Below are positions 17,357-26,612 of a stretch of DNA of 64,000 nucleotides, piece after piece (the first letter of the stretch is position 1; each line of letters starts with the position of its first letter). The position numbers and the translations under genes were made by a program. The notes below the pieces were generated by a model. That model worked only from the letters and a program-made list of their open reading frames with translations. It was not told the origin of the DNA and made no database searches. This stretch comes from Anthocerotibacter panamensis C109 (GTDB lineage Bacteria > Cyanobacteriota > Cyanobacteriia > Gloeobacterales > Anthocerotibacteraceae): positions 809,501-873,500 of the forward strand of contig NZ_CP062698.1 of NCBI RefSeq assembly GCF_018389385.1, given 5' to 3'.

Positions 17357-19480
17357 TTAGGGGCAGGTTTGCCCAGAGCCAGGGTTACAGGTGCTGACCA
17401 CAGCGTTGACCCCAGAGGGTGTACTGGTTGCGGGAGCGGGTGGAGCATTGTAGACACTGAGAACTCCATTGACAGCGGTAGCGGTATTGGTTGGTTGGGC
17501 GGGTGGTGGATTGTAGACGCTGACGGGTGCATTCGCCGCCGCAGGAGAACCCGAGGCAAAAATCGAGTTGGGGTTATCGATGCTGATGAATCCATTCACC
17601 GCTGTGATCGTCGGGGCACTAGTTGCGGTGTCGGGATTCAGGACGCTGAGCGTGCCATTGACCCCGCCGGGGAGCGGGACGGGCGTGGTATCCACAGGAT
17701 TCACAACGCTGATAAGGCCGTTGGTCGCACTCAGAGCAGGACTCAGCCCGAGCGTGACCGTACCTGTCGCCTGCTGACTCTGAGCGCTGTTGAAATCGAA
17801 GACCGCCTGGAAGAAATACTGACCTCCGTTGGTGAGGTCCAACGGTCCCACATTCGCCTGGAAACTGCCATTGTTGAGACTGGTAAACGCTGTGGCAGGG
17901 AGGGTGATCGTCTGCTGGAGGCTGCCGTCTGGTCGGAAGATGAAGACCCGCAGGTAGCCGCTACCGTTGACCTCGGTGGCATTGACCATCAAGGTCCGGT
18001 CAGCGGTGTTATTGCTCGTGAGAAATAAGCCATTGTCGCCATAGGTGCTCAACGTCCCGGTCGTGCTACTACCCACCCCAAAAGCATTGCGCAAGCGAAT
18101 GCGCGGAACCAAATAGAGCGGATAGGGTGCTGTCGCTGGACCGGCGGCATTCTGGACCGTCACCGTCATCGCTGTACCGGGTGTGCCGGGAGGGTTGTTG
18201 GGGATGGCAATAGCTGGGACGACAAAGGTCACTTGATTGTTAGCAATCGTAGTAACCGTCGCGGTGGTGGTCCCGACTTTGACTACTGTTCCTCCAGGAG
18301 TGGTGTCAAAGCCCGAGCCCGCCAAGGTAATCGTGTCACCGGGTTGGGCTACCGGCGAGGAATACGACCCAAGGCTAGGAGCAGTGCCAATACCTATGGC
18401 CCCCGTCGCCTGAAAGCCCCGCGAACTGTCGTAGTCAAACACCGGCTGAATGACGTACTGCCCAGGGAGCGAGAGATCAAGCGTCGCCGTGATCTGGAAA
18501 CTACCGTTGACCAGATTGCCGAAAATACTGGAGCTAATGGTCTGTTGGAGCGTGTTGTCTGGCCTAAAGACGAATAGGCGCAGATAGCCGCTGCCATTGA
18601 TGCCCGTGACATTGACCTTGAGCGCTCGACTCCCACCACCGCCACTGACCAAAAAGGCTCCATTGTCACCATAGGCACCCAAAGTTCCCCCTGCAGCACT
18701 GCCACTACTGAGGTCCACGGGTACTTTGAAGGCAACTCTGGGGACCAGATACAGAGGTCTGGGAGCCGTTGCGACCCCGGCACCGATTTGGACCGTGACG
18801 GTTTGCGCGGTACCGGGTGTAGTCGGGGGATTGTTGGCGACGGGGATCGAGGGGACCGTAAAGGCTATCCCTGTACTCGTAACAGCGGTGACTGTTGCCG
18901 TCGTTGCGCCTACTTTCACTCCATAGGCTCCCCGAGAGGCAGGATTGAACCCGGAACCCGATAGCGTGATGGTGTCCCCAGGCTGCGCGACGGGCAGAGA
19001 ATACGCACCTAGTACCGGCGGTCCCGGTAGTGCCAAGACGGTAAAGGTTCCGGCTGTCAGGGTCTGTCCATTGACCGTCACCGTCAGAGCACCTGTGGTA
19101 GCACCCGCAGGTACCGTCGTCGAGATAGTTGTAGCGGTGCTGTTGATAAGAACCGCTGGCACCCCATTAAAAGCAACCGTTGGGCTGACAAAGCCTGTTC
19201 CGCTAATGGTTACCGAAGTACCCACAGAAGCTGAGTCAGGTGTAAAACTTGTTAGAGCAAACGTTGTAGTATTGACATTAGTGACCCTAATAATATTGTT
19301 AGCATCGTCATATTCATAAGTTGTCTTAGAGCCATTGGCATTAGTGACTTGGATAAGGCGTCCATCTCCGTCATAACTATAGAAAACTGTTTGGGCCAAC
19401 AGGGGACTCCCTGGCAGGATAAACACCATCCAGCCAATCAAAAAATAACCGAAATATTTGCTTAGTAGTTTAGCTGGCAT
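17357..19480 (-). CDS. Exported TIG-repeat protein with an N-terminal YD repeat
   Basis: The start is chosen at MPAKLLSKYFGY (19480), which opens a signal peptide ending LLAQ; this gives 707 residues. Straight after it are two YD-type repeats (YSYDGDGRLIQVTNANGSKT, YEYDDANNI), tying it to the RHS family. A TIG/IPT domain and two tandem copies of a roughly 200-residue unit follow, each opening PVAQPGDTITL and containing YGDNG and NGSGYLR. The last 130 residues are about five copies of a VNGxLSVxNP repeat and end in a two-Cys tail. It is the first gene of the RHS operon and probably a cell-surface or secreted partner. Confidence 0.75.
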   Translation of the reverse strand: MPAKLLSKYFGYFLIGWMVFILPGSPLLAQTVFYSYDGDGRLIQVTNANGSKTTYEYDDANNIIRVTNVNTTTFALTSFTPDSASVGTSVTISGTGFVSPTVAFNGVPAVLINSTATTISTTVPAGATTGALTVTVNGQTLTAGTFTVLALPGPPVLGAYSLPVAQPGDTITLSGSGFNPASRGAYGVKVGATTATVTAVTSTGIAFTVPSIPVANNPPTTPGTAQTVTVQIGAGVATAPRPLYLVPRVAFKVPVDLSSGSAAGGTLGAYGDNGAFLVSGGGGSRALKVNVTGINGSGYLRLFVFRPDNTLQQTISSSIFGNLVNGSFQITATLDLSLPGQYVIQPVFDYDSSRGFQATGAIGIGTAPSLGSYSSPVAQPGDTITLAGSGFDTTPGGTVVKVGTTTATVTTIANNQVTFVVPAIAIPNNPPGTPGTAMTVTVQNAAGPATAPYPLYLVPRIRLRNAFGVGSSTTGTLSTYGDNGLFLTSNNTADRTLMVNATEVNGSGYLRVFIFRPDGSLQQTITLPATAFTSLNNGSFQANVGPLDLTNGGQYFFQAVFDFNSAQSQQATGTVTLGLSPALSATNGLISVVNPVDTTPVPLPGGVNGTLSVLNPDTATSAPTITAVNGFISIDNPNSIFASGSPAAANAPVSVYNPPPAQPTNTATAVNGVLSVYNAPPAPATSTPSGVNAVVSTCNPGSGQTCP

Positions 19481-19765
19481 AAGCCTCCAAAAACCTACAG
19501 AGACTAGCTTTACCAGCATTTTTGCCCATAGCATGAACTTGGTTTCGCCTCAAGCTCCCCCGCGAAATTCTCCTCAAACATAAAATTAACTCTGGGCAAC
19601 AGAGAGATAGACCAATCAAAACGCTCAGCAATGGCACAAGCGGCAAAAACAAGTGCAAAAAAATAGCATAGCTCGTCGCCATTAGGAGACACCTAAGCAT
19701 GTTCATTTTGAGAAGATAGTTCACCCCGAGCAAGCTATTTTGGGGTGCAATATCTAACTCTAAGT

Positions 19766-19793
19766 AGCATAAGGGATCGGCTCGATTTGTCAA
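19766..19793 (-). promoter_or_regulatory. Predicted sigma70-type promoter of the RHS operon
   Basis: On the minus strand TTGACA is followed after 16 nt by TATGCT. It points at the TIG-protein gene and implies a leader of about 280 nt before its ATG at 19480. No other gene is visible in the leader, although it has open frames with no family resemblance. This is a sequence-pattern call only. Confidence 0.45.
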
Positions 19794-19870
19794 CACTCTC
19801 TCGCTCCTTTAAAAAAATTTTACAATCATATGGTTTTACGCTTCGTTGTCAGTACAAATACCCAGGAAGC

Positions 19871-21268
19871 TCAACGCCCATTGCTCTGCTCCTTCGTCCT
19901 TGGAGCCTTGAGGCACTTTAAAAAGGCGATGAGTGCTTCCTGGTCCCTTGCCGCAAGCATTTGGAACGCTTTGCTTGCCTCCTCTGCCTCGCCACCGTGA
20001 GCGATGATGGCCTCAGGTAGTGTCGCTGCGCTGCCGTCATGGAGGTAGGGGGCTGAATCTGCCACTCCCCACAGTTTGGTCGTGATAAACCAGGCAGGAC
20101 TGACGCCCGTTACCTTGTCGTCGGAGAGTTGACCGTTCTTCTCCGCCAACCCCGCGCCCATCTCATGGCGCTTCAGGTCGCTGTACAGAGGTACCAGGAT
20201 ACGCCCGTGCACTTTGGTCACTACGGGGGGCGGTAGCTCCACGGTCAAAGGCGGCTGGCCCATTGCCCCTTCAATCGTCACTTCGGGTTTATCCAAGGCC
20301 AAACTTGGAATATGGCAGGAGGCACAGTTAGCCATGAAAAACTTTTGTCCGCCCTCCACCTGCGCATGGGCTACAGTTCCCTCGGGCATGATCTTTTGGG
20401 GTGCGGGTAGGAGTGCCTGAAAGACGCTCAAGGCCGTAATCTGCGCAGTCGAAATCTCGTTGACCACCCCATCCCCATCGTGGTCATACTGTTCCCAATT
20501 CCCATTCAGGGGATAGCGCCGCTTTAAGAGTTCAGGAGCTTCCAGCCCATGGTGCTTCCAAGCTGCTTCAAACGTAAAGCGACGGATCGTCTCGCGGGTG
20601 CCCTTGCTGTGAAAGGGTTTGACTACCAGCCCCCCATCCACTCCCTCCAAACGGGAAGTGTCTAAGTTTCCTGATGGGGTCGCAGTCAGGCTACCGAAAG
20701 CGACCCCTTTGCTCACCAAGGCCACGGTCACCGGCTGGTTGGCTTGTTGCGCCTGCTCTAGAGCCTGCATGCGTTGCTGTTGCAGCTCGGCGGTCATCTC
20801 TTGAGCCAATGCCTGCACCGCCCCCACCCCCCACAGAGCAGTAGAGTTGCGGATATTGGCTCGTTCCACCCGGCGCTCCAGAGCGGCGTCAATCCCCACC
20901 CAGACGTTCTTGCGGTTCCCAGCCGCGCCCCCAAAGCCGCCCTGGTTGTGGCACTCCAGGCAACTTTTAGCATCTGGACCAAGTTGGCGGTCTGAGAGTA
21001 CCAAGGCTGAATTGCCCAGGCGATAGCCGAAGCCCTCAGCGACTTTGAAGGTCCGCTGGAATAGAGAACGGCCCAGCTCTGCTTGTTGAGAGAGTTCTGG
21101 CGGGTAGCTGGCGGCAGAGAGCAGCAGCGCCAGTCCGGTCACCGGGATGAGTAGGGCGATACGCAAGGAGGTGCGCAGGGGAGAATTTTTAGGACGCAAC
21201 AAGGTAAGACCTTCTAAGGGTGAGGCCAGAGGACATGATGAGAGGCAACTTTCTTGGGGCAAGAGCAA
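19871..21268 (-). CDS. Di-heme c-type cytochrome oxidoreductase (DHOR/peroxidase-like)
   Basis: 465 residues at most; a TTG start about 24 codons in is possible, since the signal-like helix (TSLRIALLIPVTGLALLL) begins only near residue 33. Two heme c sites are visible: CLECH in the first third and CASCH in the last third. A typical family end, VADSAPYLHDGSAATLPEAI, follows. This matches the di-heme oxidoreductase/putative peroxidase family (PF06537). These are periplasmic electron-transfer enzymes, often seen with imelysin-type iron-uptake proteins, none of which is near here. It stands alone, downstream of a long unassigned stretch. Confidence 0.8.
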   Translation of the reverse strand: MLLPQESCLSSCPLASPLEGLTLLRPKNSPLRTSLRIALLIPVTGLALLLSAASYPPELSQQAELGRSLFQRTFKVAEGFGYRLGNSALVLSDRQLGPDAKSCLECHNQGGFGGAAGNRKNVWVGIDAALERRVERANIRNSTALWGVGAVQALAQEMTAELQQQRMQALEQAQQANQPVTVALVSKGVAFGSLTATPSGNLDTSRLEGVDGGLVVKPFHSKGTRETIRRFTFEAAWKHHGLEAPELLKRRYPLNGNWEQYDHDGDGVVNEISTAQITALSVFQALLPAPQKIMPEGTVAHAQVEGGQKFFMANCASCHIPSLALDKPEVTIEGAMGQPPLTVELPPPVVTKVHGRILVPLYSDLKRHEMGAGLAEKNGQLSDDKVTGVSPAWFITTKLWGVADSAPYLHDGSAATLPEAIIAHGGEAEEASKAFQMLAARDQEALIAFLKCLKAPRTKEQSNGR

Positions 21269-21402
21269 CAGGTCCTGGGGCAGTCAGCCATAGTCAAGGC
21301 AGACCAGTTCCAGGATTTCCAGGGATGTCAGCAGTGCTTAAAATGCGAAAAACAAACAGACGAAGCTGTGCACTCAGGAGACTACCCAAGGGGGTAGCGT
21401 GA

Positions 21403-22142
21403 TCTTTGTTGAAAAACTAGGGATTGGGTTTAATCAGTTCCACATAGTGGGCTCCGACAACGCTAGGTTACTCTGAAGAGTGGGATGTGGCAATGTTTTT
21501 TCTGTACGTAGATCTACGGATTAATCTCAAGGAGTGACATAGGGTCGCAAGGGTTGCTGGGAGAGGTTCCTGGAACTTATCTATAAAAAAGGTAGGCTGG
21601 CTTGTGACCTGCCCACCACTAAAAGATGTTCTCTCTAGCCTACCAAAACCACCGGCGTTCTGCCTTGTCTATACCGCAGTTTCGATTCTGGTTAGTCTCT
21701 TACAACAATATTGCCGCCTCTCTCTAGGCGCATGGGCTACATAGCTTTCTCTCCCACAGGACACCACCCCACTACCGGAGGCGGTCAAGGGTATATTGCG
21801 CTAGCATCCTCGATACCCGCCCGTAGGTAAATTTGGAAGTCCGAGGTTCACAAGCCTGCTGGAGCGTAGCGGAAGCGGATGTTTCCAAACTCCATAGGGT
21901 GTCTTTTTTAGCTCATGGGGTGACACCGAAGTCAGGAAGCTTGCTGCATAAGCCTTCTAGCCTCCAACCTCTGGCGATGGTATTTCGCTTTACGTCGGTT
22001 GATGAACAGCAATTGCTCTATCCCTCTTTTGTTAAGCTCAAAAACCAGCGATAGGAAAGAACGCTGAAAGTCCATCCCTGAGGAAACTACAGAAAATTTC
22101 GTGTGATTTTTAGTTTCACAGGCTTCCTAGTAGGGAAATCTT
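21403..22142 (-). other. Long non-coding stretch with a terminator-like hairpin (minus strand)
   Basis: About 740 nt without a convincing gene; the open frames here have no family resemblance or plausible start. At 21591-21644 is an 8-bp inverted repeat GGTAGGCT/AGCCTACC with a 38-nt loop, which on the minus strand is followed by a T6 run (21590-21585), as in an intrinsic terminator. The preceding minus-strand sequence is rich in short palindromes. It could be the 3' end of an unannotated RNA, a decayed gene or insertion debris. I looked for rnpB, tmRNA and 6S hallmarks and could not support any. Confidence 0.35.
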
Positions 22143-22977
22143 TTAGAATTCCAGCCAGGAAAAGCTTTCAGCCAGGAATCCCATTTTGGTCTTCCCGATT
22201 TTACAGAAGAGGGATAGCTCTTCAAATTGCTTTGAGTCATGTCCGAGGTCACTTTCTTGTTGTCCGGCGTTGCTCTTCTCCCCCTTCATCGCCTTGCCCG
22301 CCTTATGGGTCAACACTGCAAGGACTGTATCCACTCCCACCGTGGCAATCGCCCGCGCCAAGTGCCCCGCCACTCGGTCCAAGTCTGCTGTGGACTTCGC
22401 ATCCAGGCTACCCGTGACAAAACCCCCGACATCCTGCACCACCCCGACAACCTCAGTGCCTAAAGCAGTGATGCCCAACCCCAACAGCACAGGGCAATGT
22501 GTGTTGGAGGGCTGCTTCCAGCTTTTGGGGACTGCTCATCGCAGCAATATTCAGAGCAGATGACTCGCTCTTGACAGGTTCTTCTTCTTTGCGCTGTACC
22601 CTCCTTCTGATATCCCTTGGGCAGCGCGTTCCCAGCTCATCGACACGGTGGTAGGGTCCGCGTCGATGCGTATTTTAGTGAAGTCAAACCCGAACCTCGG
22701 CTGGATGAAGGAGGACACATGCAGGGACTTGTTCTTCTGGCTGAGCTACTTCTTGCTCATAGGTATCGCCGAACGCTCCAGTGGGGTGTTTGGGATGGAC
22801 CGGCACCTGGCTGAGGTTATATCCATAATGCAGGGCTTGTGCCTGTTGGGTTTGCAGATCTGGGAGGGCTTCTTTTTTGCGTTGCGGTACTTTGGCGCTG
22901 CGAGTCGAGACGACTAGGGTATCTGAAGCATCAAACTTTTTAGTCTTTCTAGCCTGATATTCCCGTTGCCAGCCCAT
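22143..22977 (-). pseudogene. Decayed DUF4157 (eCIS-core) effector protein gene
   Basis: On the minus strand the first frame (from 22977) has KKFDASDTL, then SAKVPQRKKEALPDLQTQQ and FGDTYEQEV, the start of a DUF4157-type protein. In a second frame near 22660-22712 comes IQPRFGFDFTKIRIHAD, the family's PRFGxDFSxVRxH element. In a third frame (22490-22143) comes LGLGITALGTEVVGVVQDVG and VDTVLAVLTHKAGKA, a pre-toxin hydrophobic segment common in polymorphic toxins. The pieces are colinear but need at least two frameshifts, and the HExxH motif is missing. DUF4157 proteins are cargo or effectors of extracellular contractile injection systems. No eCIS structural genes are in the window. Confidence 0.65.
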
Positions 22978-23063
22978 AGTACATGCCGCTTAAGGAAATC
23001 CGCAGTGTGACAGAACCGGCAAAGGCTGTCTTCAGAGAAAATACGGCAGGAGCAAGACAGAGA

Positions 23064-23383
23064 TTACCGAGGTAATGGGTCTAAAGCCCTGCCCTTCTAG
23101 GGCAGCTTTTTGATATACTTCGGCTGGCCATGCGGGAACGCCACGAAAGCCACTATTGGCACCTCGCCAACCACCATGCTCAGCTTCGTGCGACATACTG
23201 TGGAAAGAGAAAGACCATTGAATTTGCTTTCTTTGCAGCTTAAGCCACGCCGCTAACGGCGTGTTCTTAGGCACTCGGTCAAGAAGTCTGCTGAGGGTAC
23301 TCCCTGTGAAGCAGAAACGCTCTAGAGCAATCTAGGGAATCCCATAGCCCGCCTGGAGGCATAGCCTTTAGGCCGGGGAGGAT
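23064..23383 (-). mobile_element. IS200/IS605-derived non-autonomous element, copy 2 (inverted)
   Basis: This is a 320-bp, near-identical, inverted copy of the element at 2258-2576. It has the same two palindromes, the same GGGTCTAAAGCCC end and the other end reading CATAGCC...GGGGAGGAT. It lies between the DUF4157 pseudogene and the Hsp70-like gene, so the two copies enclose about 20.5 kb. No transposase is encoded. The near identity of the two copies suggests recent transposition of one or both, or gene conversion. Confidence 0.75.
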
Positions 23384-23420
23384 GTCAAAAAACGCATCCC
23401 AATATGGAAGCGTGATTCGG

Positions 23421-24983
23421 CTACTGCAACTCAATCACCGCTTGGTTCTGTGCCAAAGTCTGCTTGGTCAAGAGATCCTGAACCGTGACCCGGAGCGTGC
23501 GCTGTCCGTCCACTTGAAAAGACACTTTTATCCGGTCAGCACCCGGAAAACCGGGCGGGTCGAGGCGGGCAATAGTCCTCCCCCCATCGGAATCATTGAG
23601 CGGGCGCACCCCAGATTCTGCTGTCGCCCCCAGACGAGTGACAAGGGTATTCCCGTCAAAGTACACTTCCCTTGTCTCACGGGATTCTTCCAATTCCCCG
23701 ACAATCAGTTCGATACTCGGTTGGTTGGAAATGGACGCGCCGAGGACCAGATCGTAGACCGGTGAGGGATAGGGCGTCCCTCGTTTAAAAATGGGCTGCC
23801 AGTTGTGGCGGGATTGGCGGTGGTCCCAGTAGCGGATGCCATAGGAATGGTAGAGATAATCTTTGAGTTCGAGACCCCTGCTCAAAAAGAGCGCCCCCTG
23901 AGCCACCGCTTCAAAGGGCTTGTCGAGACACAACTGCTGCGGAGTGAACTGTTGCGCTAACCACTCCTGAACCAACGGCATCCGACTCGTCCCGCCCACC
24001 ACAATCACACGAGGAATATCCGCAAGTCCTATGCCTTGCTGCCGTGCCTGCTGAAGCAAATCCGCTAACGCCCCGTCCAACTGCCCAAAAAAGCCCCGCT
24101 CTGTCAGAAGGTCGCGCAACTGCGCCCGCGTACAGCCCAACTCATAGGTGACAAACTGCTCCTCGTCCAGGAAAGGCTCCTGATGGCGCTCCACCATCGA
24201 GAGACGAATCTTGATGCGCTCTGCCAGTTTTTGCAGACGATAGCTGCGCGGGATCTGCCCTTGTTGCGCCAAAGCCTGCGCGAGCCACAGGTCTATATCG
24301 CCGCCCCCCAAAGTCCGCCCTGCCTTGGCGATGACGCGAGCCGTCTGCGGGTGTTGGTCCCGCTTATTGACTAGGACTGCGCCCCATTTCATCAAAAAAC
24401 CAACCGGCTTCCCCGGCTCGACCAAAGACAGGTCCAACGTTCCACCGCCAAAGTCAAAAACCAGTGCCAGACGACTATCGCCCGCCTGATAGCCCAACGC
24501 CGCTGCGGTTGGTTCATCGACGAGTTGAACGCGGTTACATTGCCAGTCTGTGACCTGTGTGCCCAACCACTGACGATAGCACTCAAAACTATTGACCGGC
24601 ACCGTCAGTACGAGATCCTCGACTTGCTCGCCCTGCAACTGCAACTGTCGGAACAAGCGCTCTAGAAACCATGTGCCCACCTGCTCAAAGCTCAGACGCA
24701 CTCCATCCACCTGCGGCAAAAAGCCCTGGATCTGCGCGCCGATTCCGCGCTTAAAGCCACTAAAAAAACGGGGGTCTCCCGGTAGATCGAGGCCCTGATC
24801 GAGCACCTCTTGACCGCACAGCACCCGGTCCAGCCCCTGCACATAGACCAGACTCGGGACCAAGGGCGGGTCGGGCAGGTCCTGATGGCTCAAAGGACCA
24901 AGTGTGAGCGTCTCCGGCTGCTTCGTGACCGGATTCCAGCGGCTGACGACCGTGTTACTAGTCCCAAAATCAAGGGCATACAT
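23421..24983 (-). CDS. Hsp70 family (DnaK-like) protein
   Basis: 520 residues with the actin/Hsp70 ATPase signatures: ALDFGTSNT (about 3-11, phosphate 1), DEPTAAALGY (about 156-165), FDFGGGTLD (about 176-184, phosphate 2) and VVGGTSRMPL (about 328-337, adenosine motif). The C-terminal 130 residues form a short beta-rich substrate-binding-like part; there is no full alpha lid. It is shorter than DnaK (about 630) and belongs to the divergent Hsp70-like group common in cyanobacteria. It begins 4 nt after ndhB ends on the same strand, so co-transcription is likely. Whether it acts on NDH-1 assembly is only a guess from position. Confidence 0.85.
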   Translation of the reverse strand: MYALDFGTSNTVVSRWNPVTKQPETLTLGPLSHQDLPDPPLVPSLVYVQGLDRVLCGQEVLDQGLDLPGDPRFFSGFKRGIGAQIQGFLPQVDGVRLSFEQVGTWFLERLFRQLQLQGEQVEDLVLTVPVNSFECYRQWLGTQVTDWQCNRVQLVDEPTAAALGYQAGDSRLALVFDFGGGTLDLSLVEPGKPVGFLMKWGAVLVNKRDQHPQTARVIAKAGRTLGGGDIDLWLAQALAQQGQIPRSYRLQKLAERIKIRLSMVERHQEPFLDEEQFVTYELGCTRAQLRDLLTERGFFGQLDGALADLLQQARQQGIGLADIPRVIVVGGTSRMPLVQEWLAQQFTPQQLCLDKPFEAVAQGALFLSRGLELKDYLYHSYGIRYWDHRQSRHNWQPIFKRGTPYPSPVYDLVLGASISNQPSIELIVGELEESRETREVYFDGNTLVTRLGATAESGVRPLNDSDGGRTIARLDPPGFPGADRIKVSFQVDGQRTLRVTVQDLLTKQTLAQNQAVIELQ

Positions 24984-24987
24984 GCCC

Positions 24988-26514
24988 CTAGCGCTGAACG
25001 ATTTGGCGGGCTGCCTTCAGCGCCGGGGTACCGCCTACCGAGGCATTCAGCAGACCGACCACCGGGTTGGAGAGCAAGCCGACCAGGATGGTCCCCGCCA
25101 AAGTGACCGTTAAGCCGACCTGAAGCGAGCGCATACCGGGTAGATTCCAGTCGGGCGGGACATAGGCTTCGACTTCCGGGGAGGGAGTCTTGACCACCAT
25201 CAGCTTGACTACCCGCAGATAGTAGTAGATTGAGGCAACACTGGTGACCAGCCCAAAAAAGACCAGGAGGTAGGCTTCTGCCTGAATCCCGGCATAGAAG
25301 AGATAGAGCTTGCCGAAGAAGCCCGCAAAGGGGGGAATGCCCGCCAGCGAGAGCAGAAATACGCTCAGACAGATCGTAAGAAAAGGGTCTTTGCGCCAGA
25401 GCCCCCCATAGGAGGAGATGTCGTCACTGCCCGTTTTGAGGGCAAAGAGCGTCGCTGCCGCAAAAGCTCCCAGGTTCATAAACAGGTAGGTGACCGTGTA
25501 GAACATCAGGCTGCCGTAGCCATCCGGGGTGTTGATCGACAAACCGATCATCAGATAGCCCGCCTGAGCGATGGAGGAGTAGGCCAGCATCCGTTTGAGG
25601 GAAGTCTGAGCGATAGCGACCACATTCCCCAGGATCATACTGAGGATCGCAAGCCCCGCAAAAAGCGTTTGCCACTGCGGCTCATAACCAGAAAAAGCCT
25701 CTGTCATAAAGCGGATTGCCAGAGCAAATCCCGCCGCCTTCGAGCCGACTGAGAGAAAAGCCACCACCGGGGTCGGCGAACCCTCGTACACATCCGGGGT
25801 CCATTGGTGAAAAGGCACCGCCGCAATCTTGAAGCTAATGCCCGCCACGACCAGGACCAAAGCCAACAACGCCGGAAAGCCCATGCCCACAATCTTGGGT
25901 GCGATAGCCGTCAGCTCCGTCTCCCCGCCTGACAGACCATAGAGCAAAGACATCCCATAGAGAAACACTGCTGAACTCGATGCGCCCACCAGCAAGTACT
26001 TGAGGGCTGCTTCATTGGAGCGAGCATCAAGCTTGGTATAGCCCGAGAGCAAGTAGCTTGAGATACTGAGCGTTTCGAGTGCTACGAAGATCATAACCAG
26101 CTCCGAAGCCCCAGCCAGGAGCATCCCGCCCATCGCCGCCCCGAGCAAAAGCGTAAAAAACTCCGCCACCGCCGTACCGGATTGATAGATATATCGCTCC
26201 GCCATCAAGATAGCCATGGCTGAGGAGAGAACGACAATACCTCTGAAGACCAAGCTCAAGGGGTCTGCGGTCATACTGCCCAAGAAAGATTCGAGGGGCG
26301 CGATAGGAGCTATGACTACGCCCAACTGCACCAGCAACTGAAAGACGATGACCGCCCCGCTTAAGCCTAGGCCCAGGAGTGCTAGCCCAGCGAGGCTTTT
26401 GGCTGCTCGCTGACCCCCGATGATATCTACAACGAGAATGAGTAAAATCGTCAGGGCGACAATGATCTCAGGCCAGATTGCGCCTACATTTAAGGCAGAA
26501 AGGGAAACGTCCAT
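24988..26514 (-). CDS. ndhB: NAD(P)H-quinone oxidoreductase subunit 2 (NdhB)
   Basis: 508 residues, a Nuo/Ndh N-type polytopic membrane protein with about 13-14 transmembrane helices. Family features include the [20 protein letters not shown] start, [35 protein letters not shown] and [17 protein letters not shown]. Lys/His residues in the membrane core are as expected for a proton-pumping antiporter-like subunit. It is part of the NDH-1 complex that passes electrons from ferredoxin to plastoquinone in respiration and cyclic electron flow. The length equals that of cyanobacterial NdhB. Its 3' end is 4 nt from an Hsp70-like gene. Confidence 0.95.
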   Translation of the reverse strand: MDVSLSALNVGAIWPEIIVALTILLILVVDIIGGQRAAKSLAGLALLGLGLSGAVIVFQLLVQLGVVIAPIAPLESFLGSMTADPLSLVFRGIVVLSSAMAILMAERYIYQSGTAVAEFFTLLLGAAMGGMLLAGASELVMIFVALETLSISSYLLSGYTKLDARSNEAALKYLLVGASSSAVFLYGMSLLYGLSGGETELTAIAPKIVGMGFPALLALVLVVAGISFKIAAVPFHQWTPDVYEGSPTPVVAFLSVGSKAAGFALAIRFMTEAFSGYEPQWQTLFAGLAILSMILGNVVAIAQTSLKRMLAYSSIAQAGYLMIGLSINTPDGYGSLMFYTVTYLFMNLGAFAAATLFALKTGSDDISSYGGLWRKDPFLTICLSVFLLSLAGIPPFAGFFGKLYLFYAGIQAEAYLLVFFGLVTSVASIYYYLRVVKLMVVKTPSPEVEAYVPPDWNLPGMRSLQVGLTVTLAGTILVGLLSNPVVGLLNASVGGTPALKAARQIVQR

Positions 26515-26612
26515 CGCAAATGCTATTCCATGCTGAGTGTTATTTTACTTCAGGTTTATCCCCTCTTGCCCGAACCTGTTTTAGGTTTAAAAGATAATCC
26601 CGCCCTATTTGG

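Noticed and set aside
19498-19796. 108-codon frame upstream of the TIG protein
   Set aside because: It runs through the predicted promoter and leader, has Leu/Cys-rich composition and no plausible start; treated as untranslated leader.
21833-22054. 73-codon plus-strand frame in the long gap
   Set aside because: No recognisable fold, no ribosome site and no neighbours that fit.
21500-22100. RNase P RNA, tmRNA or 6S RNA in the long gap
   Set aside because: Hallmark conserved sequences (rnpB core motifs, tmRNA T-loop with CCA end) were not found; only a terminator-like hairpin can be supported.
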